64,000 nucleotides of DNA from Adiantum capillus-veneris (lineage: Eukaryota; Streptophyta; Polypodiopsida; Polypodiales; Pteridaceae): NCBI GenBank assembly GCA_014529385.2, contig CM043956.1, forward strand, positions 61,388,120 to 61,452,119, read 5' to 3'. The notes beneath the pieces are model-generated. The model had not been told where the DNA came from. It saw only the letters and a list, made by a program, of their open reading frames with translations, and did no database searches. Within the stretch, counting starts at the first letter, position 1. Every line of letters starts with the position of its first letter. A program made the translations under genes and the position numbers. This document shows positions 29,704-41,639 of this stretch, in pieces.

Positions 29704-31243
29704 AGCGACAAGAATGACAAAATCCAACGCCAATTCAACAATTAGAAACACCGTCACCTCTTATTTAAGAAAATAGGAATTAAGGGATTATAACTCAAGG
29801 AACCTCACTCTAAATTTCAACTAGGATTAAAAACTTTACCAAGAAGATTTGACACGGATAGCCCTAGCATAACATAGAAGATTTAAGTGTGAAATTTGTC
29901 TTACGTGTTTGGGAAAAAGGCTAGTGCTTGTGTTTACCTGTGGGATGCAACATGGGATGGTCTTTTCTTGATAGGATTGATAACAATTGGTCTATATTTT
30001 GAGCTAGGGTTCATTGAAGTCCCTAGAATTGGGATTGGATGGGAGTGTGTCCCGGTTGGGTGGTGAGACCCATGAATACGTTTGGAAATTGGCCGAGTCA
30101 GGGTAGGCTTGATGCCGACAGGAATGGAGGAAGGAAAATGGATCCAAATTGGGATCGAGTAAGGAAAGAAGATGTGATTTCATTAAGGAACTCTTCCAAT
30201 TGTTTGGTAAAAAAGAACCTTGGAAAGGCTACGAAGCTAAATGGGCTATCCCGCAATTATCCTCATTAGCCAAACCTTTTCTTGGCTCCTCGGATTATTT
30301 ATTTCAATGTAACTTAATGTAGATTAATTTTTTAATCCTTTCCCAAACAAGATAAGAAAAAATAATAATTGGAAATTATGTAAAGGTGTCGCCTCCACAC
30401 ATGGCAGAGGAGACTTGATACCTGAGTCTTGGGATGAGGCTAGGAATATACATGGAGCAGTATATGTGATTGCTTGAATTATAACTAGATAAATTTAATA
30501 ATAATAAAGAAAAAAGGAATTAAAATATTCTATAAAGAAAAAAGGTGGGAACAACTTGATAAATGCACACTTGCAAGGGTATAAAACAATTTTCATCTTG
30601 CTTTCAAATGCTTGAAATTTATTCTTGGTTTGACCTGTTTGGAATATTGTTTTCTATTATCATAGTACTACCTTGGAAAGGTCAATTTATCAAATAGTTT
30701 GATGGGAGGGTGGATTCCAGAGTTGATTTGTTGGCTGGAAAGTTGAACCCAATTTTATGTTTTCCATTAAGTTAAGCCAAGAATGGGGGAAAGGAATTCC
30801 AATCTATAGAGTGAGGATCAAACTTGGGAATGAGGGATTTGTGTAGTTAGTAAATACACTCATCTTAGGGGGAACACACTGACGTTGTGCTTTGTCATAA
30901 CCGGGAAAAAGCGTCAGTGACCTTGAACCAAGGGCCAATTTGAGAACTCTCACCATTTGACCGTGGAAGGTAGAGTTTAATTTTAATCTAATGGCTTCAA
31001 TTCAAAAGTTGAATCAATAAGGAAAGATATTTTGGGGTTAAGGGTTCCATATGGGAAAAAGTGAATGCTATTACCCCCTTGAGTTGGCATTGAAGAGAAG
31101 GAGGAGTCTTGCCTTGGTGTTGATGTCAAGAGGGAGGGATTTCAAGAATCGTTGTTTATTCATTTGGAGGTGGTGCAGCCGGGGATCCCTGGCATGGCCC
31201 TCACAGGTAGGACAACACTCTGAAGTACAACCTTAAGGGAACT
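29704..31243. other. No gene recognised after the gypsy remnant
   Basis: AT-rich sequence with scattered short frames. It may contain the 3' untranslated part and LTR of the gypsy element, but I could not identify an LTR start or polypurine tract with confidence. A purine-rich stretch with GGAGGTGGTGCAGCCGGGG lies at about 31168. Confidence 0.5.
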
Positions 31244-31960
31244 ATGTATGTCACTTCCTTGGCACAGACAGACTACATTTATAACCTACATCCAGATCAA
31301 CAAGCACCACCGAGCACAATAAGGCCTCAAAAAATAGCAAAAATACCAAAAGAAGCATGTACAACAAGTATGGGTAAACAAATCCATCATGGAAACCAAT
31401 CCCAAGCAGGTATGGATACCCAAAGCAACCCTTCCAAATCAAACTTCACCAACAGCCCAACCAAGCTTACGAGAAACAATAACCGCACAGAGAAACTAGT
31501 ATTGGCCAAAGAAATCGATGCATCAAACTTTCTCATCAAACTCACCAAGGTATAAATGGATTCCAAAGTTCATATCAAAGAGCTCAACAACTGATAAAAA
31601 CCCGACATGGCAATGGAGACCTAAACAAGCAAACCGACAACAACCTTTGCAATCTCCAAAACAAGTCTATAAGTGGGTACTCAAAATAGCAAAGCCAAAT
31701 CAATAACCAACCAACATTACTCACTAAACCAACAGTCAAGGGACGGGCATTCCATCTCCAAAAGCTTTTTTTCAAAAAACATAGTTTAGATGGAACATCG
31801 CCAATGAAAACCACTAAACAATTTGTCCAGTATCCACATCTTTCACAGCATAATGTTACACATTGCATCTCTTCCATAAGCATCACAGGGCCACGCTCCA
31901 TGGCCTTGCATAGACACATTGTTTGCACCCAGGCACATGGCACAAACCTTCGTCCGCAAC
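31244..31960 (+). pseudogene. Degenerate coding debris with recurrent W-x-P/L-K motifs
   Basis: Plus-strand translation across frames shows KQVWIPKAT, YKWIPKFIS, WQWRPKQAN and YKWVLKIAK, spaced 15-35 codons apart, with polar Gln/Ser/Thr-rich linkers. The pattern looks like a low-conservation linker of a retroelement polyprotein, but I do not recognise the family. The opposite strand gives only an artefactual frame. Confidence 0.3.
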
Positions 31961-32232
31961 GACTCTGAATGGTAAGGGGGGAGTAAGAGTAGATGAAGCA
32001 CAATATTGTAAAATCTAGGGCTACAAAATGATGGAATATCATGTGTATAGTGTATAAGGTTTGTTTTATCACTTAAATTTTTGCTTTTTAATTGCCTTCA
32101 AGCAAAATTTGACACTCATCAGGGATAATAATGAGCCATAATGACAAATTTTGATAGAAAGAATGCCTAGAGTGAGAATATGTACAAATGAGTATAAGAA
32201 ATAATTTTGGCAAAAATTTTGGCCAAGTTATA

Positions 32233-32266
<34 letters not shown>

Positions 32267-35089
32267 TTTAACCTAATAAGGATCAAAAATTAATAAACAA
32301 ACCTAGGAAGGTCAGATTCAAGTTCTAAAAGCAAATGATGAATCTACAAAGCAAGAGCTTTAAGCATGTCAAGTATGGAAGGACTTGCCACATGTCAAAA
32401 TTTGCACCAACTTATGACGGACAAAAATTACAAAATCAAGAGCATTTAAAGATCGAGAGTCCAAGTGATGAGCCGTATGAGCTTCAAGTGGTAAACCATG
32501 GGAAATGTGAGAAAATAAGGTAAATATGCACTTAGCATTTGGGGTAAGTCGGGCACATATAGACAACATGGGCGAATTAGGCCTCATTTGCAGTTAGACA
32601 TTGTCACACACACACACACACACATTTTGACCTAGAGCTTTCCATCAAAGTGTTGCTTGCTACAACCACACCAAACCAAATTTCATAGGTATGCTCATCT
32701 TCAGTGCAAGATCAATTGTGAATTGCTAAATGAACCAAAAACTATCACAAAAATCTATATCAATCAAATCAAATCAAGAATTTACAAGGGCCATTTGGGG
32801 TGGTATTTGAAGTCTAAATCTAAATATTTTTTCACAAGAATGTTTCCCTCAATGAGGAAAATTTAGACATGTGATCAAAGTTACCAGAGGGGGTGGAACA
32901 TAGATCATGACCCATGTCCCCCCATATCAAACTTCAAAAAAACGTTGTGCCAAATGAAGCCTTTGAAAGCGCCTATTCATTGGTGTAATCATAGATAACG
33001 AATTTTGTTGAGCATGGATTGCGATCCATGTCCCCCAACATGTCAAAACATGGAATAAAGCATGTAGACACTCTCACATAGCCTTGGGAAATGTGCCATG
33101 CAAATTTTGGGTAAAATGGACCATGGGTCAACCAAAATTTAAAGGAAATCGGAAAGTCAGTCCCCAAATGGTCATTTTGATCCATGATGAGGAAAAGTGA
33201 TCTAAACTTAAAAAAAGTGAACAACTAGCTTGGGGAACATGTCCCAAGACTTCCCACAAAGTTTTGTCAAAAATAGTCACCGAACATGGATCGAGATCTA
33301 TGTACCCTTGGCGAAAATCTATCAGAATCTAAGTGTAAGTTGATGGTACAAGTCAAATGTGGTGATAGATGTCAAAATTTTAATGTTTGGTTTCATAAAG
33401 TGAGTCACATGTCAAATTCAGTAGTTTCAAAGTGCAAGTGACAAAATTGTGGTTTTGGCAAAGTCTTGGTGTTGAAAAGGATAGTGAACTTAATGTATCT
33501 CAGTGAATGCAAAATATGCTTAAAAAGTGGGCCAATTTTTCAAGAAGGTCTCGGAGGTCCAAACAAACTCCAAAAGTGGTGAAAATCAACAGACAGCTAG
33601 GATTGGGGCTATATTTCAGCTCTCAATCATCACATGGGAAAATTTCTCAAATAGAGAAGTCACTAGGATTATCAATCAATAAAGATAGTGAGGAATATAG
33701 GAAAGCATAAAAGGCCCTAGATTTTTTTTACTAAGCATCTCTCACCTTCTCTAAACTACAAGGTTAACCCAAGCAACGAAAGGTATAGAGCCTAACTCAA
33801 AAAACAATCATTAATGTTTTTTTTTAATCCTATTATTTGGCTTCTTTAATGTAGCTTGAATATAGGAAACACTAGTTTTAGCCTTTGGGCTTATACCATA
33901 TTGAAAATAGATGAGCACTAAAGTTTTTTTTATCTCCGTCTCTTTTTAATACCAAAAGATAGTTGATATCATTGGATAATCAATACCTCTTCTATCTTTA
34001 GTGTATATATGCATTGGCACATAAATTTTTAGGCCTTAGGTTTAATCTCTAGAAATAAAATGAGTGGCATGGACAAAACCTTGCCTTTTTGTGTTAATTA
34101 AAGCATTAGGTTCATGTGTTAGGGTTAGAGGCTAATACCTTTGGAGCATAGATGGTAGCTTACTTTAGGATTTACTAGTTGTGTTTGAGCCAACGGCTCT
34201 TACCTCTTAGTGAAAAGAAGTTCATTAGTGAATTAAGCATTGCTTGGTTGTATTTGAGCTTTACTTCTTACCTCCTCCTTGATGTAGGAGTGCATCTTTA
34301 GGGTCCCTTAGAATTCTAAACTTCACTCTTACTTCCATGAGACATAGATAGTGGATTGTCAGTTAGTGTTACTTGGATGTTTGTTAGCACTCTTTACCTC
34401 CTAGTACCCTAAAATGTCAAAGTCCATAGGTGAAAGTTGTTTAGACTCTAAACTTTGATATTCCTAATTACATTGGACTTTTACAAAAAATACATGTACT
34501 TGGCTACTTAGAGTACTATTTTGGATAGAAAAACTAATTGTACAATTCATGAACATTGTAGTAAGTAGCATAAAGCTCAAAGAATATGGTGTGAGAAATG
34601 GGGTGGCTATATGTGTGAGAGCTTCACCGGGGGGGGGGAAATTAGGCTATGATGCAACACTTGTGCCATGAATTCAACAGCAATGTAGATTGTTTCATGG
34701 AGCACTTGTTGGTGTCATCACAAATGTGTTGGAATGTGGAGCACCACTTGTGGATATTTGGATTCACTTTGTAGGCTTCATAAATTAGTTCAAAGAGAAA
34801 GGAATGCTTCCTAAAATATGCAAGGTGGGGGAAAACACAGCTGAACCATCTAACTAAGCCTTGACAAAAGCATACAATGATGTTGACGACAAAGACATAA
34901 GTACCCAAGGGGAAAGAGTTTAGTGTTTGCAGGTTCCTTTTCCAAGTGTGAGAGCATCAAAAAAAGAAACTCCAAGTGTTTGGAGTAGGCCCACCACCCC
35001 ACAAACATTGCAAGCAAAATGTTCTAGAAGCAATACTTGTATGCATTGCACCTAAAGTGGACTAAATCTTTCATGGAAAATGGATTTCA
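31961..35089. other. No gene recognised; AT-rich intergenic sequence with small repeats
   Basis: Contains an AT run at 32240-32267 and a CA run at 32606-32624. Three loosely related passages around ATGGATTGCGATCCATGTCCCCC lie at about 32900, 33015 and 33285 (the core is CATG-rich and partly palindromic). A short G run lies at 34629-34637. Frames are short and show no domain. Part of the upstream end of the hAT remnant may lie just before 35090. Confidence 0.5.
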
Positions 35090-36193
35090 TTTAATACCTT
35101 TAAAAATCCACATTTTAGGAATGCTTTGATGTCCACTTCAAAAAAAGGATTTGTCTTACCCAACTACAACAAAATGCACACAAATTATGTGGATAAGGTT
35201 GAGAGCACCACAGAGGGGATATCCAAGTGAATAGTGCTTGATTTTTTCCTAATGTTTAGTTGTACCATAGCGTTGGATGGGTGGACTAGCTGCCAAAAAA
35301 GGACATTGATCAATGTAGTGGTAATTTTCCCCAAGAGGTCTTTTTTTTTGGAAGCAATTGACTTCTCTCTAAAAGGTGTATGAGTGTGCCATCAACTGCA
35401 ATGTGGGGCCCCAATATGTGACAGCAATTGTGATTGACAATGCCTCCAATTACAAGGGTGTAGGCCTAGCTATCCAAGAGAAGTATCATAAGATTGAACC
35501 CATGTGAGAAGTATCCAAGATGAGTATCATGTGGGTACCATGTGCAGCCTATACATTGAAGTTTCTCTTCAAATACATTGACACAATGCCATTTATAAAG
35601 CAGGTCTTGCTAGATGCCAACCATATGGCGAGTTCACCTATGCCATATTTTGGGCCAAGTCATCTAACAAGGCCCTCCAAATGTTTTGTGAAACTTGCGT
35701 TGCAATTGTGTACTATGTTTTGGATGGTCTCTTGGCTATTAAGGTAGCATTGACAGAGACATTCACTGATCACAGATGGAAGGGATGGCTTTCAAAAGTA
35801 TCCAAGCTATCAAATGATTGCCCAAAGATGTGTGTCTCTTGTCCAATCACCTTTTTTTTTCCTTATGTGAAGCTCTTAATGATTGTCGACATTAACAAAT
35901 TTGTGATTGGCAAGATGTATTTTTTGATGTCTAAAGCTATCAAACAAACAAAAGAATTTAACCAGTTTACTACTAGAGAGAAGACACAAGTAGCGGGGGA
36001 TGTAGAAAGATGTTGGGCCCAAATGCATACACATTTGCATGGGGCATCATTTGTCTTAGACCCCAAATTCCAACTACATGGTCAAGGCTCTAACAAGGGG
36101 ATCATGGGAGATTTCAAAAAGGTATGCAATCAGGTTCTTCTGGGTTACAATGATAAAATGGCTTTCCATCAACGTTTTGATTACTCTAATTGA
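35090..36193 (+). pseudogene. hAT-type transposase remnant (DUF659 region and catalytic-core part)
   Basis: Plus-strand pieces across frames: GFVLPNYNKMHTNYVD, a damaged MDGW-like GWMGGLA, then QYVTAIVIDNASNYKGVGLAI followed after a stop by MWVPCAAYTLKFLFKYIDTM. This DNA(S)NY...PCAAH pattern is the DUF659/hAT signature. The second part (35681-36193) reads KVALTETFTDHRWKGWLSK, DINKFVIGKMYFLMSKAI, ERCWAQMHTHLHGASFVLDPKF, typical of the region between the insertion domain and the C-terminal dimerisation domain. The hAT C-terminal domain is not seen. No terminal inverted repeats were found. Confidence 0.75.
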
Positions 36194-37700
36194 GAAAAGA
36201 GTGGAACTCCAACATGTGTCCACTTGAGTGTTGTCGGTTATAGCCTCTCATGGTAGTTGTGAACGCAATTGATATGCCTTTGATTTTGTTCATCAAAATG
36301 CAAGAATTGCTTAAATCCTACGAGCACTCAAAACCTCGTGTATGTCTTTTGTAGCATGTTTTTAATCCATGCCCCATTGTTAACGGGTCGCCATGACGAA
36401 CGTCTATAGCATAGCTTTCTGGCACTAACATAATGTCAATACTCGAGGAAGCGACTCGGATGGGGCACGCAGACTCTTTGAGGGTGTAAACCTCAAGAAG
36501 TGAACCTATAGAATGACAATATCTCTCACACATGCAAAGCTATCACTCTAGGAACTGGCAACCTACCTATGTCCTATGTCACTACACTCAATCATCAACC
36601 TATTTCGGCACTCAAACAAAGTCAAAATACTACAAAACTTTAGGAGGAGGTCTAAGACACTTAGAGACACTAACCTACCAAGTTTGGTTGCAATATGAGG
36701 AGGTACCAAAATCACGATCCATCATGATCATGGTCCTAGAAATTGCAACAAGACATACCCAAAAGGTCTCCCTAGGATTTAGGAACACTCTCAAGACTAT
36801 GGTCAGAATGTCAAAAAATAGTCATTAATAGACTCAAAATAGCAAACTTAGCCTCTATTGCGTAGTTACAAATCATCACAGAATCAACAATGCATATACT
36901 TGAATGAAAGAGCAATAGACAAGGAACACAACGCAAGTTTAGGAATCAAAATGTGATTACCACAGCTCAAGATATGAGGATTATAAGTTGCAAGAGAGTA
37001 TCCACTCTCAATCGTATGCTTCAAACTTGATAATGATAAGGGTGTCCTTTTCCCACTTTACAAAATAGACTTTATACCTAGGGCTCTCTTGGCCAGTGGC
37101 CGACTTTACAAGACTCACACTTTATACCTAGGGCTCTCTTGGCCAATGGCCGACTCCATTACAGACTTTACGACTTGGCTTCTTAGAGATTGCATATTTA
37201 TAATCAGAGTCATCAAATAATTACAAGGATTCTTGGAAAAATAATGAAAATACATTAAAATTTTGGGTCTCATGGAAGAAACGGTCAACTCAAAGGGCGC
37301 CCATCTGGTTTGGCTGTCAACATTCCCCCTTCCTAGTCTTTGCATGCCCTTGTGCAAAACGTCTTTGTCTGCTTCACAATGTCTTTGCTTTGCTTGGGCA
37401 ACATTTGGATGGATTTGAATGTATCCTTCATCAGTAATCCAGTGTACGCTTCTCAAGAGTACCACTTAGTAGCTTGAGCTTTTTTGCCCTTGCTTGAATT
37501 TCTAATTTGGTTGCCAACTCTCTGAAAGGGTTGTTACTCAAAGTTCTCTTATAGGCAATATGACGGCACACATATTCTTTGTCATGGGGTTGACGATGGA
37601 TGTACTACTTCAAAGAACCCTGTCATGAATGCCTCTTCAAAGGTTTGTATATAGTGAGAGGGCAAGAACATGACACGGGCATACAACCCCATGATGGTAT
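36194..37700. other. No gene recognised; contains a 53-bp tandem duplication
   Basis: Sequence between the hAT remnant and the decayed minus-strand coding region. TTTATACCTAGGGCTCTC starts at about 37071 and again at about 37122-37124, followed each time by TTGGCCARTGGCCGACT. Short minus-strand frames (for example 37465-37115) show no domain. Confidence 0.5.
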
Positions 37701-40700
37701 TCCGGCTTGGAATCTCCGTCTCCATATTCTAGCACAAGCCTATAGTGCCCTCTAAGAACACTTTCCATGGGTGTTTTGTTGCTTCTATATCCTCAAATGT
37801 TGTGATGCTTTTGATGATCATCTTAGAAATCTTCACTAGCATTTGGCAAGCCAAATCAGGGACATCTTTCATTTGAGTGATAACCTCTTGTAAGGTGCTA
37901 ATCATATATTTTTTTGATTGGAGAATTGGTTTTGTGAGGACTAGGTAGTTAAGCACTGATGGGATTCGATGCTTCCATGTGTAAAAACTATCTTAGGATC
38001 GCCTTCTATTGATAGGACACTAAGTTGGATCGATCCTTTGTGGTGCATTTGTGTAGTAGGTTTCATCTATTGGGCACTTCTCAAACCACCTTTTCGTCCA
38101 TAGGGGTTGGTTCTTGAGGATTGTCAGGACTTAGTTAGCAGTTACATGTACATCCATGTAATCCCCTTTATGGTTGGGCTTGAGACTAGGCAGCGTCTTC
38201 TTCTTCCAAAGGAGGGCCTCTTGTCTCATCAGTGGTAGAGATATCAATTCATGCCCATGATTCTTTACTACTTCATCAGGGGTGATCATTAAAAGTGACA
38301 CCAATTCAAATACTTTGAGTTCATATTGCATGTATTCTTTGTGAGACGGGTCGCGCACTTTTGAGATCAGGGGTGATCATAAAAAGTGATGTCGATTCAA
38401 GTACTTTGAGTTCATATTGCATGTATTCTTTGTGAGAGTCGTCGTGCACTTTTGAGATCCATCTTTGAATCTCCTCTGTGGTGTCTGTCCTGTCTTTTGT
38501 ATAATCAAAGTCATGTAACCTTGCCTCTATATACATGCTTGGCAGATCTACAGGGGGAAGGTCCATGCTCATAGACTCCTTTTTAGTCTCCTTTGGGACT
38601 TCCATTACTGCATGCCTAGCCCTTATGGCACTAATGGCCATATCTTTTTGTTGGAGTGCAAGGGCATGTGCTGCATTTTCTGGGCCACTAACTCCACTTT
38701 TTCTTTAGCCAACTGCTCTTTTTAGTAGCTTGATCTCGTCATCCTTTTGTCTCTAAATTTCCTTGTGCCAAGTGGTCATGATTAGTTGGTCATAATTTTC
38801 TTGAGCTAGAGCCTCCCTTAGATCTTTGATCTCTTCTAATTTGGAGGTAGGAGCTGATGAGGTAGAGGAAGGGGCGGGGCTGTCTTGCATTTCCAAGAGC
38901 TGAGTGAGTGTTGTCTTGACAACCCCGTAAGACTCCCCTAGATTGACACTCTTTTGCCGCTCTTTTTCAAGCTCCTCTTCCACACAATGTTGCTAAATTT
39001 GTAAGTTGGTGTTTGCCTCATCAAAGTCTTGGGATTCTTTGTAAATATGAGCAGCATTTTCTTTCCCCCTTTTTAGTTTGTCTTGGAGCTCTAGTTGCAT
39101 TCTTTGCAGTTCATCAATCTTGTTTTGTTGTTGTTGATTTGATTCTAATGCCTTTGTTGCTTCTCCTTTAGTCTCTTCTAACTCCACTCCTATGAGATTG
39201 TTGAGCGCTCTTTGACATTGGAATTGTAGTTTGATTTGTTCCAAGTGCTCATTAATTTCAAAAGAGTTGACCAACCGCTTTCCTTATTCTATAATGGCTT
39301 TGGAGCGAGGAGACATTGGTTTTGTCTCTACCGTGTGCGGTTGTCTAGAAGTGCTTGCTTCTTCTTTATCTGTCATTTTCTCCTTATGTTCTTTTTTTCT
39401 TGCTCATGGGTTGTTTGTGGGGTCATTTTCTTCCTTTCCTTGTCCTCTCTCTTTCCTTCTGCTTGAATTGTGGGTGGTACCCGTAGCATCTGCTCTGATG
39501 TTTCCTTTGGTATATATGTGTCCTGCTCATCAGTTTCTTGGTTTGCCGCTTGGTTTGTCGACTCTTGAGCCGAAGGAGGGGTGGTTTGTTGATTTGAGTC
39601 TGGTGGACTATTATCTATTTCTAAGGGTTTTACACCACCCTCCTCTCCGGTATTTTCCTCTTCCATCTCGTTCTTGTGCTCTTGCTAAGATTGTCCCTTT
39701 TTAGCCTCATCTTTATCTTGAGAGTGGGTAGATTCATCCAATGATTTGAGGTGATCAGTTTTTGCCTTTTAGTATCTTGTTGTGCTCTTTGTTCTGCTTT
39801 CCTCTTGAGATCCCTTTGGATGTGTTGCCTCATGGTGTTGTCAAGCTCCACATTATTGGTGGAAGTTCATCTTTTATATTGCTTAACCTTTTCCAATTTC
39901 TCTGCCTTCCATTGCTCTAGCGGCTTGTCTTCATCATCCACCTCAGCTCCCAGATTTCTCTTTTCTTTAGCTCTCTCTCTCTTTTTGCAGAGTTCCTCTC
40001 TTTGGGCTTGGACTTCTTCCATAGACCGTTGTGTTTGAGAGATCATTATATGATCTCTATGCTCAATGCATCTTCATTTTAGGCGTACCCGATGGAGTTT
40101 GTTTTCCTCCTTCTCCTCATCATCTTCTTCCTCTTCACATGGTTGGTATTCAGAAGGAGTGTTCATGTTCTTAGGTTTAATTTCTCTGCTAAGCTTTATG
40201 TCAGATTCAGTCTTCTCACTATCGAATTTTTTCCTTCTAGAGCTCTATCTAGCTGCTTTCTTGGGGGGTTGCATTGTTGAGGGTCCTGCCACTAGTCTAA
40301 CATCATGCTTTGACCTATGTAGTAATTCCAATTGTGTTTTGCTTGGCAATAACTCATCAATCATGCCCAAATCATGGTATGCAATTCTTGTTAACACTGG
40401 TTCCCCATTCATATAGGTCTCTTTTTTTGTCACTATTCTTGAGATTTGCTTCCACCAAATTTTCTAAAATGTAAGTGCCGAGATCACATCTTATCATCCT
40501 TTTCTCCGATAGTCCGATGGCCGTCACCACAGCAATATGAAGATTGAGTTCATTGTATCTGGGTGACTTCTTGACCTTCATATGTTGTGAGATGAGACCT
40601 AACGGAAATTCTATCTCAGAGTACACAAGATCTTTGTATGTAAATTTATGTCCTTGCTCCGTGATGAAAGCTTTGTCATTGTCTGTTTGCAGCTTTGCTC

Positions 40701-41130
40701 TTTAGTAGCAAGTTATGGTTTTTGAGTGGCACGTGTAAAGCTTGGTTGATCATATCTTTAGTGATTTGGAATTTTACGGTTTCTCCATCCTTATTTGTCA
40801 AAGTTGCTTCTCCGTTGTATTGTTGTCAATTCATGTGTTCTCTAGAAATTTGTACCCCACAGCTGTAGTCAGAAAAACATGTCTATTTAAAGACACCTTG
40901 TTCCCTCAAGCACTTCATGTTGTTGATGTAGATTCCAAAATTCCTTAGGGAATAAGGTGGTCTTCGCTTTTGTGTCGTTGACTGCTTCGAATCATTCAAT
41001 GAAAATTTTAGGTGGGATTTGAGCCAGCTCCTTCTCTGATACATGAGCTTTCTCGTCCGATGAAATTTCTACCACTTGGTAGGGTGGGGCTTCCCATTGC
41101 TTCTTTGGTTATTTGCGAGGCATTTTGTGA
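37700..41130 (-). pseudogene. Unrecognised decayed coding region, coiled-coil and charged segments
   Basis: A run of minus-strand pieces whose reading direction and composition agree over 3.4 kb. From 5' to 3': PPYQVVEISSDEKAHVSEKELAQIP (split: PPYQVVEISSDEKAH, VSEKELAQIPPKIF) near 41090-41010; GETVKFQITKDMINQALHVPLK near 40760; YNELNLHIAVVTAIGLSEKR near 40530; KRKAEQRAQQDTKRQ near 39790; a Gln/Thr/Glu-rich segment at 39666-39373; a coiled coil (EINEHLEQIKLQFQ, LQRMQLELQDKLKRGKEN) at 39274-38993; EEELEKERQKSVNLGES at 38983; and MDLPPVDLPSMYIEARLHDF at 38560. A 91-bp tandem duplication lies at about 38281/38372. No known domain is recognised; repeated-element origin is likely but not shown. 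Confidence 0.45.
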
Positions 41131-41369
41131 TCAAACATTCTTGGGATTAGATTCAGAGGTTGGCCAACAAAAAGTCAAAATTACACAAACTTTGAACATA
41201 TAATGAAAAATAAGTATAACTTGATCAAAACAAGTCGATGCTTTGCATAGGTTTGTTCATGAAAGTGAATTGTTTGTCAACCTTGGTAAAACTAAAGGTC
41301 GTGGTATTTAATGATGGGAGCTATGGAGGATGGTGAAGCCTTGCAGAACTCATAGCATGTAGTAGATGA

Positions 41370-41370
<1 letters not shown>

Positions 41371-41408
<38 letters not shown>
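41371..41408. repeat. (GA)n microsatellite
   Basis: Pure GA dinucleotide run of about 38 bp, some 230 bp upstream of the LINE remnant. Confidence 0.95.
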
Positions 41409-41410
<2 letters not shown>

Positions 41411-41639
41411 ATATTCAGTAGTAGCAAAAAATAACACACGCTTGTTTTAATTGATTAAAGCCTCTTTACATATAAAGGGTGAACTTGCCATGCAAAGTCC
41501 ATGCAAAGTGAACTACCTGCTAGGCTGTGCCCACGGGCTTGACATACCTAACATTTAATACCACCCCCATAGTGGATTAGGAGGTCAGCACCCACATACC
41601 ATGAGACAGTGGAATGTACAAATGCTTACACTTACCTTT

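Noticed and set aside
31584-32072. 162-codon minus-strand frame rich in Cys and Trp
   Set aside because: Composition is that of antisense to Gln/Pro/Lys-rich sequence; no domain, no conserved motif.
39231-39704. Plus-strand hydrophobic frames at 39.2-40.4 kb that look like membrane proteins
   Set aside because: They are the reverse reading of Gln/Glu/Lys-rich minus-strand coding segments; apparent hydrophobicity is a by-product of that.
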